A stretch of DNA of 24,110 nucleotides from Desulfobulbaceae bacterium UBA2775. Its GTDB lineage: Bacteria; Desulfobacterota; Desulfobulbia; Desulfobulbales; Desulfocapsaceae. Where the stretch lies: assembly GCA_002352445.1 (NCBI GenBank), contig DEIL01000064.1, positions 1 through 24,110 of the forward strand. Direction: 5' to 3'. The position numbers and the translations under genes were made by a program. Below are positions 7,577 through 15,036 of the stretch, piece after piece (within the stretch, counting starts at the first letter, position 1; each line of letters begins with the position of its first letter). The notes under the pieces are model-generated. The model was not told the DNA's origin. It ran no database searches and worked only from the letters and a program-made list of their open reading frames with translations.

Positions 7577-8080
7577 TTACGTTGAAACAGTGAGCGTGTT
7601 TAGTGCTCGAATAAATTTAGCAACCCCCTGCAATCCAACCAAAACGGGAAAGACCAAAATCGCTGACTTTAAAAGAAAAACACCCGGCAATCCTCCGGCT
7701 TCCCTTGAACCCTCAAATACACTCCAAGAATCGCCCACATATGAATAACCGTAATAAAAAATCACAAAACAAGTTGGAAAAAGCAAAAAAACTATACCAA
7801 TCAAATTTACAATGGCTTTCTTCCTCTCACTCATTGGCCGGTAAAAGATATCAATTCGAACATGTTCTTCAGCAAGCAGTGTGTAACCACCTGCAAGCAT
7901 AAATACAAATCCGTGCATAAAAACGACGGATTCCTGCATCCAGATCCAACCCATATTGAAGACGTACCTCAGGACTACTGTCACAAACATCACCAGGGCC
8001 ATAAAAAGTGTCAACCATGACACGCCTCTGCCTATCAGGTCGTTCATCGCATCGATCCGGTCCGCAATTTTTATAAACAT
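7577..8080 (-). CDS. dctQ: TRAP transporter 1, small permease (DctQ family)
   Basis: This four-helix membrane subunit of a TRAP transporter supports the large permease. Conserved features are the first helix ending in FVTVVLRYVFNMGWIWMQE, then GGYTLLAEEHVRIDIFY (the common GHVRVD-like loop) and a last helix near the C-terminus. The chosen start is ATG at 8080 (MFIKIADRID, 167 aa). A longer frame begins with TTG at 8119, but that codon falls in the U-rich tail of an intergenic hairpin (8125-8164) and has no ribosome site, so it is less likely. A GAG six bases before the ATG is only a weak Shine-Dalgarno. It lies between the binding-protein gene and the large permease on the same strand. Confidence 0.85.
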   Translation of the reverse strand: MFIKIADRIDAMNDLIGRGVSWLTLFMALVMFVTVVLRYVFNMGWIWMQESVVFMHGFVFMLAGGYTLLAEEHVRIDIFYRPMSERKKAIVNLIGIVFLLFPTCFVIFYYGYSYVGDSWSVFEGSREAGGLPGVFLLKSAILVFPVLVGLQGVAKFIRALNTLTVST

Positions 8081-8124
8081 ATTGAACTCAAATTGATATT
8101 CTTCGCCCGTAACGAGCAAACAAG

Positions 8125-8164
8125 AAAAGGAAACTGTTGCGATGACCTGCAGCAGTTCCCCTTT
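8125..8164 (-). promoter_or_regulatory. RNA hairpin between TRAP 1 binding protein and small permease
   Basis: On the minus-strand RNA, 8164-8153 pairs with 8136-8125 in a 12-bp stem (including two G-U pairs) around a 16-base loop. A U-rich tail TTTTCTTG sits at the stem's 3' edge. The two wobble pairs are A-C mismatches on the plus strand, so the stem fits only the minus-strand transcript. It lies between the P and Q genes and is likely a partial terminator or an mRNA 3'-end stabiliser. Confidence 0.6.
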
Positions 8165-8184
8165 TTCTCTGTACTAAAAAACAA

Positions 8185-9279
8185 TTATCCTTTAAAAGTT
8201 AATGCACGCGCAAGGCTATATCCAACCTCACCAATGTTACCCCAATCCATTGATTGTGTACGATATTGATTAAAAGATTCATATACTTTCTTTGACATCG
8301 GATCTCTATTCGCTACTTCCTCGACAACTGATTTACTCAGTTCACCCATTTTCTTGAGTACTGCGTCAGGAAAGCGCTTCAAAGTTACATTATGCTTTGC
8401 AACCAGTTCGACCAGAGCAGCATTATTCATTGTTGTAAATTCGGCCAACATGTCGGTATACGCATCTTTCATGGCAGCAGTTACAATTGCCTGAAGATCT
8501 TTTGGCAGTCCGTAGAATGCATCCTTGTTAACGAAGCACTCCAGAACTGTTCCTGGCTCATGCCATCCCGGCCAGTAGTAATAATTAGCAACTTTATAAA
8601 AACCAAACGCCAGATCGTTATATGGACCGACCCATTCAGTAGCATCGATTGCGCCTGACTGCAGGGATGGGAATATCTCACCACCCGGCAGTGATACAGG
8701 TGTTGCACCTGCCCGCTTAATTACTTCACCACCAAGCCCGGGCATACGCATTTTGAGACCTTTGAAATCATCGATGGTATTGATCTCTTTGTTAAACCAC
8801 CCACCCATTTGCACTCCGGTATTGCCGGCGGCAAAAGCCTTGAGGTTGAACGCAGAATACACTTCATCCCACAATTCCTGGCCACCACCTTTGTATATCC
8901 AGCCTGCCATCTCCTGAGCATTCAGTCCAAATGGTACCGCGGCAAAGAACTGAGTAGCTTCTGATTTACCTTTCCAGTAATAGGCCGCACCATGTCCCAT
9001 CTGGGCTGTTCCTCTGGAAACAGCATCAAATGATTCAAATGGAGGGACAAGTTCACCGGCGCCATACACTTTTACATCTAACCGACCACCAGACATCTCA
9101 GTAATGGTCTTTGCCAGATGATTAGCTCCGGTACCCAGACCCGGGAAGTTTTTAGGCCAGGTTGTAACCATTTTCCAGCGGATCTTGTCTGAAGCGTGAA
9201 CCGACGGCGCTCCAGCAATTGCTGATCCTGCAACAACAGCTCCCGCACAAGCAGTTTTGAGAAAAGTTCTCCTATCCAT
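8185..9279 (-). CDS. TRAP transporter 1, TakP-like substrate-binding protein (Tat-exported)
   Basis: This 364-residue periplasmic binding protein captures the ligand for TRAP system 1. The N-terminus is a twin-arginine signal (D-R3-R4-TFLK, hydrophobic core to about residue 25, then a GAPSVHAS cleavage region). The mature part matches the TakP/FcbT1 group (COG4663): SDKIRWKMVTTWP at its start, GAGELVPPFESFDAVSRG, then SLPGGEIFPSLQSGAIDATEW followed by VGPYND. Known members of this group bind 2-oxo acids, lactate with a cation, or aromatic acids. The exact ligand is not readable here. GGAGGAG lies 6 bases before the ATG. It is the first gene of P-Q-M, with a promoter candidate at 9427-9455. 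Confidence 0.93.
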   Translation of the reverse strand: MDRRTFLKTACAGAVVAGSAIAGAPSVHASDKIRWKMVTTWPKNFPGLGTGANHLAKTITEMSGGRLDVKVYGAGELVPPFESFDAVSRGTAQMGHGAAYYWKGKSEATQFFAAVPFGLNAQEMAGWIYKGGGQELWDEVYSAFNLKAFAAGNTGVQMGGWFNKEINTIDDFKGLKMRMPGLGGEVIKRAGATPVSLPGGEIFPSLQSGAIDATEWVGPYNDLAFGFYKVANYYYWPGWHEPGTVLECFVNKDAFYGLPKDLQAIVTAAMKDAYTDMLAEFTTMNNAALVELVAKHNVTLKRFPDAVLKKMGELSKSVVEEVANRDPMSKKVYESFNQYRTQSMDWGNIGEVGYSLARALTFKG

Positions 9280-9426
9280 ACATTCTCCTCCATTTGGATG
9301 ATTACTTACATATCAACCCTTTGAACAGTCAGAGGGTTTAACCATACATCTATGAATGACAGACTACTCAATTCAAGCCAAACACGCATTCCCACTGGCA
9401 GTTTGGCCAAATCGATAATAAAAATC

Positions 9427-9455
9427 GTTATACCGTATATTTACTAACTATTCAA
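9427..9455 (-). promoter_or_regulatory. Candidate promoter of TRAP operon 1, with adjacent palindrome
   Basis: On the minus strand, TTGAAT (9455-9450) is followed by 17 bases and TATAAC (9432-9427), a fair sigma-70 match. A 10-bp perfect palindrome TTTGGCCAAA (9411-9402) lies about 16 bases after the -10 box, where a repressor would block transcription. This is the main content of the 320-base gap between the regulator and the binding-protein gene, besides a tiny ORF at 9463-9492. The gap has no TGGTACTACCA site. Confidence 0.45.
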
Positions 9456-9462
9456 TGTTATT

Positions 9463-9492
9463 TTATCTGACAGGGCGGCAAGTTTCAGGCAT
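9463..9492 (-). other. Nine-codon ORF with a perfect Shine-Dalgarno
   Basis: On the minus strand, AAGGAGGTGAT, complementary to the 16S rRNA 3' end over 11 bases, precedes an ATG at 9492 with about 8 bases of spacing. The frame encodes MPETCRPVR and stops at 9463. An in-frame ATG at 9498 would add two residues. No longer gene starts here. It lies upstream of the TRAP 1 promoter candidate and downstream of the GntR gene. It may be a leader peptide, a remnant of a lost gene, or chance. Confidence 0.3.
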
Positions 9493-9599
9493 CAACATCA
9501 CCTCCTTTCTCTCATGCTCAGCTATAGCTTTTAATTTAAGAATCTATTGGAAGTAAAGAATTTGTGAAAAACAACAGGAAGAACTGTGAAATAACGCTA

Positions 9600-10301
9600 T
9601 TATCGTTGTCGAAAATAGTTCTGTACATACTGGATATGAGTACGCATTGCATTATGGGCTTCTTCCGGCTTTCTGGCCATGATTGCATCATACACGGCCT
9701 TATGATGCTCCAAGACAGCCACCAGAGCATTGCGATCCATATACATATGGGTGAGATTCTTCTTTATACCAATAAAAAGGAAGTCATAAAAATTCCTCAT
9801 AAGGTGGATCAGAACAGGATTTTTCGTTGAGAAGGTGACAGCCATATGGAAAGCGGCATCAGCTTCAGTACTGATTTTGTCTGTAGTAGCCAGATCTTCC
9901 TCCATTTCATCAATACTTTTCAACATCGCATTCAGATCTTTTTCTGTGGCCCTTTGCGCTGCAAGCAGTGCGGCATTACACTCAAGGCCGAGCCGTACTT
10001 CCAGAAGGTCATCCAAAGTCGCATCTTCTGTAGCCATGGCGGCTGCAAGGGGGTTACCCTTACGATTATCAGGGGAACTGACAAAAGTCCCCTGTCCCTG
10101 CCTGTGCTCAAGCAGACCCATGGTTACAAGTTTATTTATTGCATTCCTCACAGATGTTCTGCTGACAGCCATAGATACGGCAAGTTCACGCTCCGGTAAA
10201 ATCTGCTGCCCGGGTTTAAAATCGCCCTTATATATCAGCTCACGGATTTGTTCAAAGACCTGATCTGAAATACGCTTCGGTTTAATTGGTTTCAGGTTCA
10301 T
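9600..10301 (-). CDS. GntR family regulator, FadR/FCD subfamily
   Basis: This is a 233-residue transcription factor of the PdhR/LldR type. Residues 10-75 are the winged helix (ISDQVFEQIRELI, PERELAVSMAVSRTSVRNAI, QGQGTFV). Residues about 95-225 are the all-helical FCD ligand domain, with the metal-site pattern D148xxxH152, H199/H200 and H222 intact. Such regulators usually bind a carboxylic acid (pyruvate, lactate, citrate or similar) and release DNA. The gene lies between two TRAP operons: TRAP 1 downstream on the same strand, and TRAP 2 divergent. Two sites matching the subfamily consensus TNGTNNNACNA occur in the 500-bp divergent gap, so TRAP 2 is the best target. The start codon has a poor ribosome site. 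Which acid it senses is unknown. Confidence 0.92.
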   Translation of the reverse strand: MNLKPIKPKRISDQVFEQIRELIYKGDFKPGQQILPERELAVSMAVSRTSVRNAINKLVTMGLLEHRQGQGTFVSSPDNRKGNPLAAAMATEDATLDDLLEVRLGLECNAALLAAQRATEKDLNAMLKSIDEMEEDLATTDKISTEADAAFHMAVTFSTKNPVLIHLMRNFYDFLFIGIKKNLTHMYMDRNALVAVLEHHKAVYDAIMARKPEEAHNAMRTHIQYVQNYFRQR

Positions 10302-10379
10302 ATTGTCACTATTTTTCTATTAGTTCCTAAGAATTACAGCCTCCTGTCATTCAGGGGGGAAGCACAACCAAAAAGCCAT

Positions 10380-10508
10380 TTAGTGCCTTACTCCAGAACT
10401 TCTGTAAGAAAAAACAAGAAACTCAGGAAGGTCGTTAAAAAATTATTGTTGAATATACTTCCATGGCACTTATCCAAGCATTCTAAAAGTCCGATTTATT
10501 CTGGTTAG
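10380..10508 (+). repeat. Dispersed intergenic repeat, copy A
   Basis: This copy of a roughly 130-bp repeat is also found at 15037-15183 (inverted) and 21398-21529. It starts TTAGTGCC, and an inverted partner GGCACTTA lies at 10465-10472. Downstream homology continues through ATCCAAGCATTCTAAAAG to GGTTAG. An internal block CTTCTGTAAGAAAAAAC is shared with the other copies. Together with the operators and promoter it accounts for most of the 500-base gap between the GntR gene and TRAP 2. Confidence 0.8.
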
Positions 10509-10532
10509 AACATCGCAACACGAAAACTCAGC

Positions 10533-10547
10533 ATTGGTACTACCATT
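10533..10547. promoter_or_regulatory. Upstream GntR/FCD operator (site 1)
   Basis: ATTGGTACTACCATT is a near-perfect palindrome. It contains TGGTACTACCA, an exact fit to the FadR-subfamily consensus TNGTNNNACNA. It lies 145 bp upstream of an almost identical second site, a spacing near 14 helical turns. The pair may allow looping, and this site may also control the divergent regulator gene. Confidence 0.65.
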
Positions 10548-10650
10548 ACACAACAGAGGATGCCTGTTGTCACTACTTCAGCACAACTACTCCAGAGTAA
10601 CCCTTTACACTGATTTTATCAAAGTTTTTCTTTGCTCGACAGGTTTTTTC

Positions 10651-10678
10651 TTGACAACAAATCTCCATATGCTAAACA
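10651..10678 (+). promoter_or_regulatory. Promoter of TRAP operon 2
   Basis: A perfect TTGACA (10651-10656) is followed by 16 bases and TAAACA (10673-10678), a modest -10 match. The main operator begins at the last base of this -10 box, so it covers the expected start site near 10685. The leader to the ATG is about 115 bases. The layout is a classic repressor-controlled promoter. Confidence 0.55.
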
Positions 10679-10692
10679 TTGGTACTACCAAT
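10678..10692. promoter_or_regulatory. Main GntR/FCD operator (site 2), perfect palindrome
   Basis: ATTGGTACTACCAAT is a perfect 15-bp palindrome around a central C. It matches the pattern ATTGGTnnnACCAAT known for the pyruvate regulator PdhR, and the general TNGTNNNACNA consensus. It overlaps the -10 edge and likely start of the TRAP 2 promoter. Binding by the adjacent GntR/FCD protein is inferred. Confidence 0.75.
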
Positions 10693-10802
10693 TCACACTG
10701 CTTTATGATATTCAACAATGCAGTTGTGCATATAAATCGGTCAAGGACAGGCGCCAGATAAACCTGTTCATAAACATTAGGTTCTCATAAGGAGGAGTTT
10801 CT

Positions 10803-11954
10803 ATGAAACGTATTTTTGCAATCGTACTTACTCTGCTGGTCACAACAGGACTGACTCTCAGTTCGGCCAGTGCTGCCAAGCGTGAAAAATTCGGTAATGA
10901 TCCGCGCCATGCAGAGGCTAAACGGGTAAAATTCAAGCCGTCAGATGAGAAGATTCGGTGGAAAATGGTAATGCCATGGTCCAAAGGTCTTCTTTTCTAT
11001 GATATCGCAGCCCATTTTGCCGACAGTGTACGCCTTGCCTCTGCCGGACGTCTTGATATCAAGCCGTTCTCGGCCGGTGAGCTTGTTCCTGCAATGCAGA
11101 GTTTTGATGCCGTTGCCAAAGGATCTGCCCAGGTTGGACACGACTGGCCCGGATACTGGAAAGGCAAGAATGAGGCCTTTGTTGCCTTCGCATCCGTACC
11201 TTTTGGCCTTGACGCAGAAGGGTATAATATCTGGCTCCAGGAAAAAGGCGGTCTGCAGCAGATGCAGGATCTTTACGGTCAATTCGGCCTGTACGCCCTT
11301 CCCGGCGGACAAGTCGGGCAGGAGATGGGCCTTTTTTCCAATAAGCGTGCCACCAAGATGGAAGACTTCAAAGGTATGCGTGTTCGTACTCCCGGCTGGT
11401 TTATGGATATCATGAACAACATTGGAGCCTCCGTATCTCCACTCCCCGGTGGAGAAGTTTATCTCGCTCTTGAACGTGGAGTAATTGATGCAGCCGAGTT
11501 CTCATCACCGGCAATCAATTATCCAATGGGTTTTGACGAAATCACCAAATATGTCATCCAGCCTGGTGTTCATCAGCCTGGTGTTCAATGCGCACTGTTC
11601 TTCAATCAAAAAGCATGGGATGAGCTGCCGGAAGATCTGAAATGGATCGTAAAGATCGCAGCGGCCGAAACCCAGGCATGGAGTTACAACTGGATCAGCG
11701 CCCTGAACTCAGAAGCGATCAACAAATTCGCAGAAAAAGTTGAATTTGTGAAAATGGATAAAGAAACTATGATCGCTTTCCGTAAAACCACCAAGGAGTA
11801 CCTTGATTCGGTTAAGGCCAAACATCCGGATGTGAAAAAAGCTCTGGACAGTCAGGAGGCATTTATCAAGGATTACGCAATATGGAGAGAGGTACGCAGC
11901 GGTATTACCCCATGGCCATATGAGACTTATATCTCAGGTCAAGTCACAGAATAA
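10803..11954 (+). CDS. TRAP transporter 2, TakP-like substrate-binding protein (Sec-exported)
   Basis: This is a 383-residue periplasmic binding protein of the same COG4663 group as the TRAP 1 protein. It has an ordinary Sec signal (MKRIF, hydrophobic core, cleavage near SSASA). The mature protein has an extra charged stretch of about 23 residues before the conserved KIRWKMVMPWSKG start. Shared motifs include FSAGELVPAMQSFDAVAKG, then VSPLPGGEVYLALERGVIDAAEF, followed by SSPAIN where TRAP 1 has VGPYND. That substitution in the pocket region suggests a different ligand. AAGGAGGAG precedes the ATG by 6 bases. It is first in a P-Q-M operon under a GntR-type operator. Confidence 0.93.
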   Translation: MKRIFAIVLTLLVTTGLTLSSASAAKREKFGNDPRHAEAKRVKFKPSDEKIRWKMVMPWSKGLLFYDIAAHFADSVRLASAGRLDIKPFSAGELVPAMQSFDAVAKGSAQVGHDWPGYWKGKNEAFVAFASVPFGLDAEGYNIWLQEKGGLQQMQDLYGQFGLYALPGGQVGQEMGLFSNKRATKMEDFKGMRVRTPGWFMDIMNNIGASVSPLPGGEVYLALERGVIDAAEFSSPAINYPMGFDEITKYVIQPGVHQPGVQCALFFNQKAWDELPEDLKWIVKIAAAETQAWSYNWISALNSEAINKFAEKVEFVKMDKETMIAFRKTTKEYLDSVKAKHPDVKKALDSQEAFIKDYAIWREVRSGITPWPYETYISGQVTE

Positions 11955-11968
11955 TTCTAACTGCATAT

Positions 11969-12009
11969 AAGGAAGACACCACACCGATTCCATGTGTGGT
12001 GTCTTCTTT
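11969..12009 (+). promoter_or_regulatory. Strong RNA hairpin between TRAP 2 binding protein and small permease
   Basis: GAAGACACCACAC (11972-11984) pairs perfectly with GTGTGGTGTCTTC (11994-12006) around a nine-base loop. Outer A-U and G-U pairs extend it, and TTTAA follows. It starts 15 bases after the binding-protein stop and ends about 50 bases before the DctQ start. It probably stops part of the transcription, or protects the binding-protein mRNA from 3' decay, so that more binding protein than permease is made. Confidence 0.75.
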
Positions 12010-12059
12010 AAGGGTATAAATGTCTTCATCAAATAGTTACAAAACAGAAGGATAGTGTG

Positions 12060-12575
12060 ATGTTCGCAAAAATATCCAGAACTATTGACGCGTTCAGTAC
12101 CAGACAGGGTGAGATCACCTCGATGCTGATATTCCCTCTCCTCGGAGTGGTACTTTATGAGGTTATCATGCGTTATGGCTTCAATACACCAACGACCTGG
12201 GGTTTTGAAGCCACCGCGTTCCTTTACGGCATGCACTATATGTTCGGTATTTCCTATACTGACGTGCGAAAAGGACACGTGCAGGTGGATATCTTCACCT
12301 CTCTGGCACCGAAAAAGGTCCGGGCCGCTATCAGCGTACTCACAACACTGATTTTCTTTATGCCGGTCATGCTCGGCATGACCATCTGGTCGACCACATT
12401 CGCCCTTACATCTATTCAGGGACTCGAACGTAACTCCACCAGCTGGGCGCCCCCTATCTACCCCTTCAAAGTTGTCATGGCGCTCTGTTTCTTCTTTTTG
12501 CTTATGCAGGGCATTTCAAATCTGATTAAAGAATTGCAGATCCTTTTTAATACTAATGAGCAGGTGGAATCATGA
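12060..12575 (+). CDS. dctQ: TRAP transporter 2, small permease (DctQ family)
   Basis: This is a four-helix membrane subunit of a TRAP transporter, 171 residues from the ATG. Features are the first helix with GVVLYEVIMRYGFNTPTTWGFE, the loop SYTDVRKGHVQVDIFTSLAP and a final helix around LCFFFLLMQGISNLI. A GTG at 12057 is in frame just before the ATG. The ATG is preferred because AAGG lies 8 bases upstream. The stop overlaps the next gene's start (ATGA), indicating tight translational coupling with the large permease. Confidence 0.92.
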   Translation: MFAKISRTIDAFSTRQGEITSMLIFPLLGVVLYEVIMRYGFNTPTTWGFEATAFLYGMHYMFGISYTDVRKGHVQVDIFTSLAPKKVRAAISVLTTLIFFMPVMLGMTIWSTTFALTSIQGLERNSTSWAPPIYPFKVVMALCFFFLLMQGISNLIKELQILFNTNEQVES

Positions 12576-13915
12576 GTCCGGAAATCTTAACAGTGGCCAT
12601 GTTTGTCACTCTCATTGCTGCCATCACTTTGGGCCATCCCCTGGCCTACACCCTGGCCGCAGTCGCCGCCCTCTTCGGTCTAATAGATAGCGGCGGTGAC
12701 GTTGGTGCCATTTTCGACATGTTTGCCAACAATACCTGGGGATTGATGAACAATTATGTCCTTGTAGCCATACCCCTGTTTATCCTTATGGCCCAGCTGC
12801 TTGACAGATCAAAAGTCGCCGATGAACTTTTCGAGACACTCTTTGTTGTTCTCGGCGGTCTAAAAGGTGGCCTGGGTCTTGCTGTTGTTGTAGTCTGCAC
12901 GGTTTTTGCAGCCACCACAGGTATCATCGGCGCCTCAGTTGTTGCCATGGGCCTCCTTGCAACCCCCGCCCTGATGAAAAAAGGCTACCAGAAAGAGATG
13001 TCGGCAGGTATCATCTGTGCCGCTGGAACCCTTGGTATCCTGATTCCACCGAGTATCATGATGGTAGTCTACGGTGGACTCACCGGTATGAAAGAAACCT
13101 CTGTGGGCAACCTTTTCGCCGGGGCCATTTTCCCGGGATTACTCCTGGCCTCACTCTATTTTGGCTATATTTTAATCCGCTGCAATATCAACCCGCAACT
13201 CGGCCCTCCTATTTCCAAAGAAGAGGCTTCCAAATGGACCATGGCCAAGAAAATCAGGCTGACCCTTAAGTCTCTGATTCCGCCAATGGCACTTATTCTG
13301 GCAGTTATGGGCACTATTCTTGCCGGTGTTGCCACCCCCACTGAAGCCGCAGGACTCGGCGCGTTTGGCGCACTTGTTCTGGCTGCTGTAAACGGCAAAT
13401 TAAACTGGACAGTTTTGAAGGAATCCGCTCATGCCACCATGAGTACAACTGCCATGGTGATGATGCTCTTTATCGGCGGAAAATTTTTCAGCACTGTTTT
13501 TCTTTCCATGGGCGGAGGAGATGTTGTAGCCGATGTCCTGGTTGGCTCCGGGATGAACAGATGGATCGTTCTGCTCATTATGATGTCCATTGTATTTCTT
13601 ATGGGCATGTTCATTGACTGGGCGGCTATTCTGCTTGTTACCGTACCTATTTTTATGCCCATTGCCATGGAGCTCGATTTTAACCCACTCTGGTTCTCAA
13701 TCCTGCTCTGTGTGAATCTGCAGACTTCATTTCTCACTCCTCCTTTTGGCTATGCCCTGTTCTACTTCAAAGGGGTGGCACCGGAAGGATATACCATGGG
13801 CCATATCTACAGGGGCATCATGCCTTTTGTTCTGCTGCAGCTTATTGGTTTACTCATTCTTGCAATATTCCCCAGCCTTGTCACCTGGCTGCCGGGAATC
13901 TTCTTTGGTTCATAG
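12572..13915 (+). CDS. dctM: TRAP transporter 2, large permease (DctM family)
   Basis: This 447-residue membrane subunit has about 12 spans and drives ion-coupled import of the ligand delivered by the TRAP 2 binding protein. Motifs are TTGIIGASVVAMG (about 115-127), GTLGILIPPS (152-161), GVATPTEAAGLG in the second half and LQTSFLTPPFGYALFYFKG near the end. The last motif nearly repeats that of TRAP 1, so the two systems are close paralogs of the FcbT3-like type. It overlaps the small-permease gene by 4 bp. A hairpin at 13933-13966 follows the stop. Confidence 0.94.
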   Translation: MSPEILTVAMFVTLIAAITLGHPLAYTLAAVAALFGLIDSGGDVGAIFDMFANNTWGLMNNYVLVAIPLFILMAQLLDRSKVADELFETLFVVLGGLKGGLGLAVVVVCTVFAATTGIIGASVVAMGLLATPALMKKGYQKEMSAGIICAAGTLGILIPPSIMMVVYGGLTGMKETSVGNLFAGAIFPGLLLASLYFGYILIRCNINPQLGPPISKEEASKWTMAKKIRLTLKSLIPPMALILAVMGTILAGVATPTEAAGLGAFGALVLAAVNGKLNWTVLKESAHATMSTTAMVMMLFIGGKFFSTVFLSMGGGDVVADVLVGSGMNRWIVLLIMMSIVFLMGMFIDWAAILLVTVPIFMPIAMELDFNPLWFSILLCVNLQTSFLTPPFGYALFYFKGVAPEGYTMGHIYRGIMPFVLLQLIGLLILAIFPSLVTWLPGIFFGS

Positions 13916-13932
13916 TGCTGTGATTCTCATTC

Positions 13933-13971
13933 GAGGGCAGAATGCTTTTAACAGAGTTCTGTCCTCTTTCC
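13933..13971 (+). terminator. Hairpin at the end of TRAP operon 2
   Basis: GAGGGCAGAA (13933-13942) pairs with TTCTGTCCTC (13957-13966), ten pairs including one G-U, around a 14-base loop and followed by TTTCC. It lies 17 bases after the DctM stop and faces the convergent 3-hydroxybutyrate dehydrogenase gene. The short T run makes it a moderate terminator. Confidence 0.5.
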
Positions 13972-14043
13972 AACTTAGCGAGAAGCATTACCAAGCTCTT
14001 CTTCAACACTACTTGTCCCTGCACTTTCCCAGAAATCTTCAGA

Positions 14044-14805
14044 TCAACCAGCGGTCCAACCGCAGTCAATTGTCAGCATCGAGCCGGTGATGCAGGCTGC
14101 CGAATCAGAACAGAGATAAACGACCAGCTCACCGACCTCACTCGGCTCGATCAGCTTTTTAACCGCAGCCTTTTTGAGCATGATATTGCTGATCACCTCT
14201 TCTCGCGGAATGCCGTGAGTTGCGGCTTGCGCTTCGATTTGATTGTCAACCAACGGGGTGCGAACGTAGGCCGGACAGATGGAATTGACAGTAATTCCCT
14301 GGGGCCCGCCTTCCAGCGCAGCGGTTTTGGTCAAACCTGCCAGGCCATGTTTTGCACTGATATAGGCCACCTTGAATTCCGAAGCACGCAGACCGTGAGC
14401 AGAGTTGATATTGACGATTCGACCCCAGCCGCGTTTGCGCATGGCCGGCCAAAAGTATTTACTTAGCAGGAAAGGGGCGGTCAACATCAAATTAATGATA
14501 AAGTCCCATTTTTCTTCAGGGAAATCCTCAATCGGCGCGACATGCTGAATGCCGGCATTATTAACCAGAATATCACAGCGGCCAAACTTATTGAGCACAG
14601 TCTCAGCCAGTGACTTACAGCCTTCCCCCTTACTCAGATCGGCCTGAACAAAGGTTCCGCCGAGACGCCGGGCCGCAGTTTCTCCCGCTTCAGTATTCAC
14701 ATCCGCCAGCACGACGGTACGACCCGCAGCAGACAGGGCCTCGGTAACCGCCAGGCCAATTCCACTGGCCGCGCCGGTAATCAGTGCTACTTGTTGATCA
14801 GACAT
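14044..14805 (-). CDS. bdhA: (R)-3-hydroxybutyrate dehydrogenase (SDR family)
   Basis: This enzyme interconverts 3-hydroxybutyrate and acetoacetate with NAD+ in the cytosol. Starting at the ATG at 14805 (AAGGAGC 8 bases upstream; an upstream in-frame start is not supported) it has 253 residues. The Rossmann motif TGAASGIG is at 10-17, NNAG at 82-85, and the catalytic triad is Ser135, Tyr148 and Lys152. The substrate residues I recall from the Pseudomonas fragi enzyme (Gln94, His144, Lys152, Gln196, Trp257) all have counterparts at a constant offset of seven: Gln87, His137, Lys145, Gln189 and Trp250. That makes the assignment much firmer than a generic SDR call. It is convergent with TRAP 2, which suggests that TRAP 2 or a neighbour may import hydroxy acids. 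Confidence 0.9.
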   Translation of the reverse strand: MSDQQVALITGAASGIGLAVTEALSAAGRTVVLADVNTEAGETAARRLGGTFVQADLSKGEGCKSLAETVLNKFGRCDILVNNAGIQHVAPIEDFPEEKWDFIINLMLTAPFLLSKYFWPAMRKRGWGRIVNINSAHGLRASEFKVAYISAKHGLAGLTKTAALEGGPQGITVNSICPAYVRTPLVDNQIEAQAATHGIPREEVISNIMLKKAAVKKLIEPSEVGELVVYLCSDSAACITGSMLTIDCGWTAG

Positions 14806-14842
14806 TTTAATAGCTCCTTTTTCGATAATAGGTGATTTTTTC

Positions 14843-14871
14843 ACACTACAGATCGACAACAGTTATGTCAA
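14843..14871 (-). promoter_or_regulatory. Candidate promoter of the 3-hydroxybutyrate dehydrogenase gene
   Basis: On the minus strand, TTGACA (14871-14866) is followed by 17 bases and TAGTGT (14848-14843). The -35 box is perfect and the -10 box is weak. The start site would be near 14836, about 30 bases before the ATG. In the rest of the 390-base divergent gap, 14872-15036 is AT-rich with no gene or clear signal, and 15037-15183 is repeat copy B. Confidence 0.5.
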
Positions 14872-15036
14872 CACTTTACATACTATCTTAACCCACTGGA
14901 ATAAAACATATATTTATAACAGGCTACAGGTCTATAGATGATAATACCTAAAAACTGAAATTTTTTGCTCTTTAATTTTTTCTCAATTTTGCATATCATG
15001 GGAACTCTTTTACCTTCACCTATCGCATTGTTACTG

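Noticed and set aside
8081..8119. N-terminal extension of the TRAP 1 small permease from a TTG at 8119
   Set aside because: The TTG sits in the U-rich tail of a hairpin, lacks a ribosome site and adds residues not typical of DctQ.
14806..14859. Eighteen-residue extension of the 3-hydroxybutyrate dehydrogenase
   Set aside because: The ATG at 14805 has a good AAGGAGC ribosome site and gives the standard SDR start. The extension runs into the candidate promoter region.
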